NCBI GenBank assembly: GCA_943736015.1
Contig: OX031065.1
Coordinates: forward strand, 32,812,427 to 32,876,426
Direction: 5' to 3'
DNA: 64,000 nt
From: Tridacna crocea
Taxonomy: Eukaryota > Mollusca > Bivalvia > Cardiida > Cardiidae
Shown: positions 63,720 through 64,000 of the stretch, in pieces
Layout: the number at the start of each line of letters is the position of its first letter
Position numbering within the stretch: position 1 is the stretch's first letter
Notes under the pieces: generated by a model
Told to the model about the DNA's origin: nothing
The model's input: the letters and a program-made list of their open reading frames with translations, nothing else
Database searches by the model: none
Position numbers and translations under genes: made by a program

Positions 63720-64000
63720 TAGGATTTGTCGACCATAAGTGCTTTGAAGTTTGTCAAGCCTAGAATTGTTTTGTTTTGTAAAAACTTGGTATTTCCTGAA
63801 CCAAAATTTTGCTGAAAACTTAACACATGAAAATTTAATATTGTGACCCCAAAAAAAAATCTTTGTATATTTTGAAGTTATGAAGATTGCTTATTTCTGA
63901 AAGACAATGTGTGCTCATTCCTAAAATTGTGATATTCTTCCTAAACTTGTGATATTCTTGAAAGAAGCACTGTGTACATGCACAATGTACATGTATTCAC
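63720..64000. other. No gene or clear repeat seen
   Basis: A short direct duplication (AAA.TTGTGATATTCTT, about 63923 and 63945) is the only structure noted. Further TRPC exons may lie beyond the window. Confidence 0.5.

Overview
The window is animal nuclear DNA: AT-rich, intron-rich and crowded with repeats. The repeat types and the one gene point to a bivalve mollusc, probably a heterodont clam. That call rests on remembering similar repeats from bivalves (tandem-array elements ending in a GGGCCATCATGGCCC hairpin followed by CTTGTT, ATACCCCC elements, tRNA-derived SINEs); no search was run.

One protein-coding gene is supported. It is a TRPC (canonical transient receptor potential) cation channel on the + strand, with thirteen confident exons from 26655 to 62007 and a likely 33-base exon at 63250-63282. 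The reading frame stays open across every proposed splice junction. The 786 codons seen encode ankyrin repeats, an HxxxCxCxxC zinc motif, a pre-S1 elbow, S1-S6 with a pore loop, and the TRP box with the proline-rich segment after it. The extreme C-terminus and any 5' UTR exon are not identified. About 26.6 kb upstream of the first exon shows no recognisable gene.

The rest is repeats. The dominant one is a ~229-bp foldback MITE (called T-MITE here) with TTAA at both ends and piggyBac-like termini (TTAACCC.TTACCA). Its centre is a near-perfect 65-bp palindrome (32-bp arms, one central base). I count over 60 recognisable copies, about 20 of them near full length, roughly a fifth of the window. 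Two subfamilies, A and B, differ by changes matched in both palindrome arms. Copies are often chained head to tail or head to head through a single shared TTAA. Strand for T-MITEs: + means the CACACAATCC end comes first.

The second class is a set of modular elements of 0.3-2.9 kb with a 5' terminal hairpin, short subterminal inverted repeats, a tandem array of ~145-160-bp units and a 3' hairpin before CTTGTT. The plan resembles Helentron-associated (HINE) or 'pearl'-like non-autonomous elements. Different families keep the same 3' hairpin but carry different arrays and different, internally matched subterminal repeats.

Minor elements are a 356-bp TIR element (two copies and a fragment), an 828-bp TIR element nested in a tandem array, a ~740-bp TIR element (two copies, one carrying a T-MITE), a SINE nested in a T-MITE, larger foldbacks, a ~60-bp palindrome family and short microsatellites.

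Layout: 1-26.6 kb, repeats only; 26.7-42.7 kb, N-terminal ankyrin exons split by a 7.2-kb and a 6.7-kb intron; 45.8-62.0 kb, membrane and pore exons in shorter introns full of MITEs; 62-64 kb, probable further C-terminal exon and MITEs.
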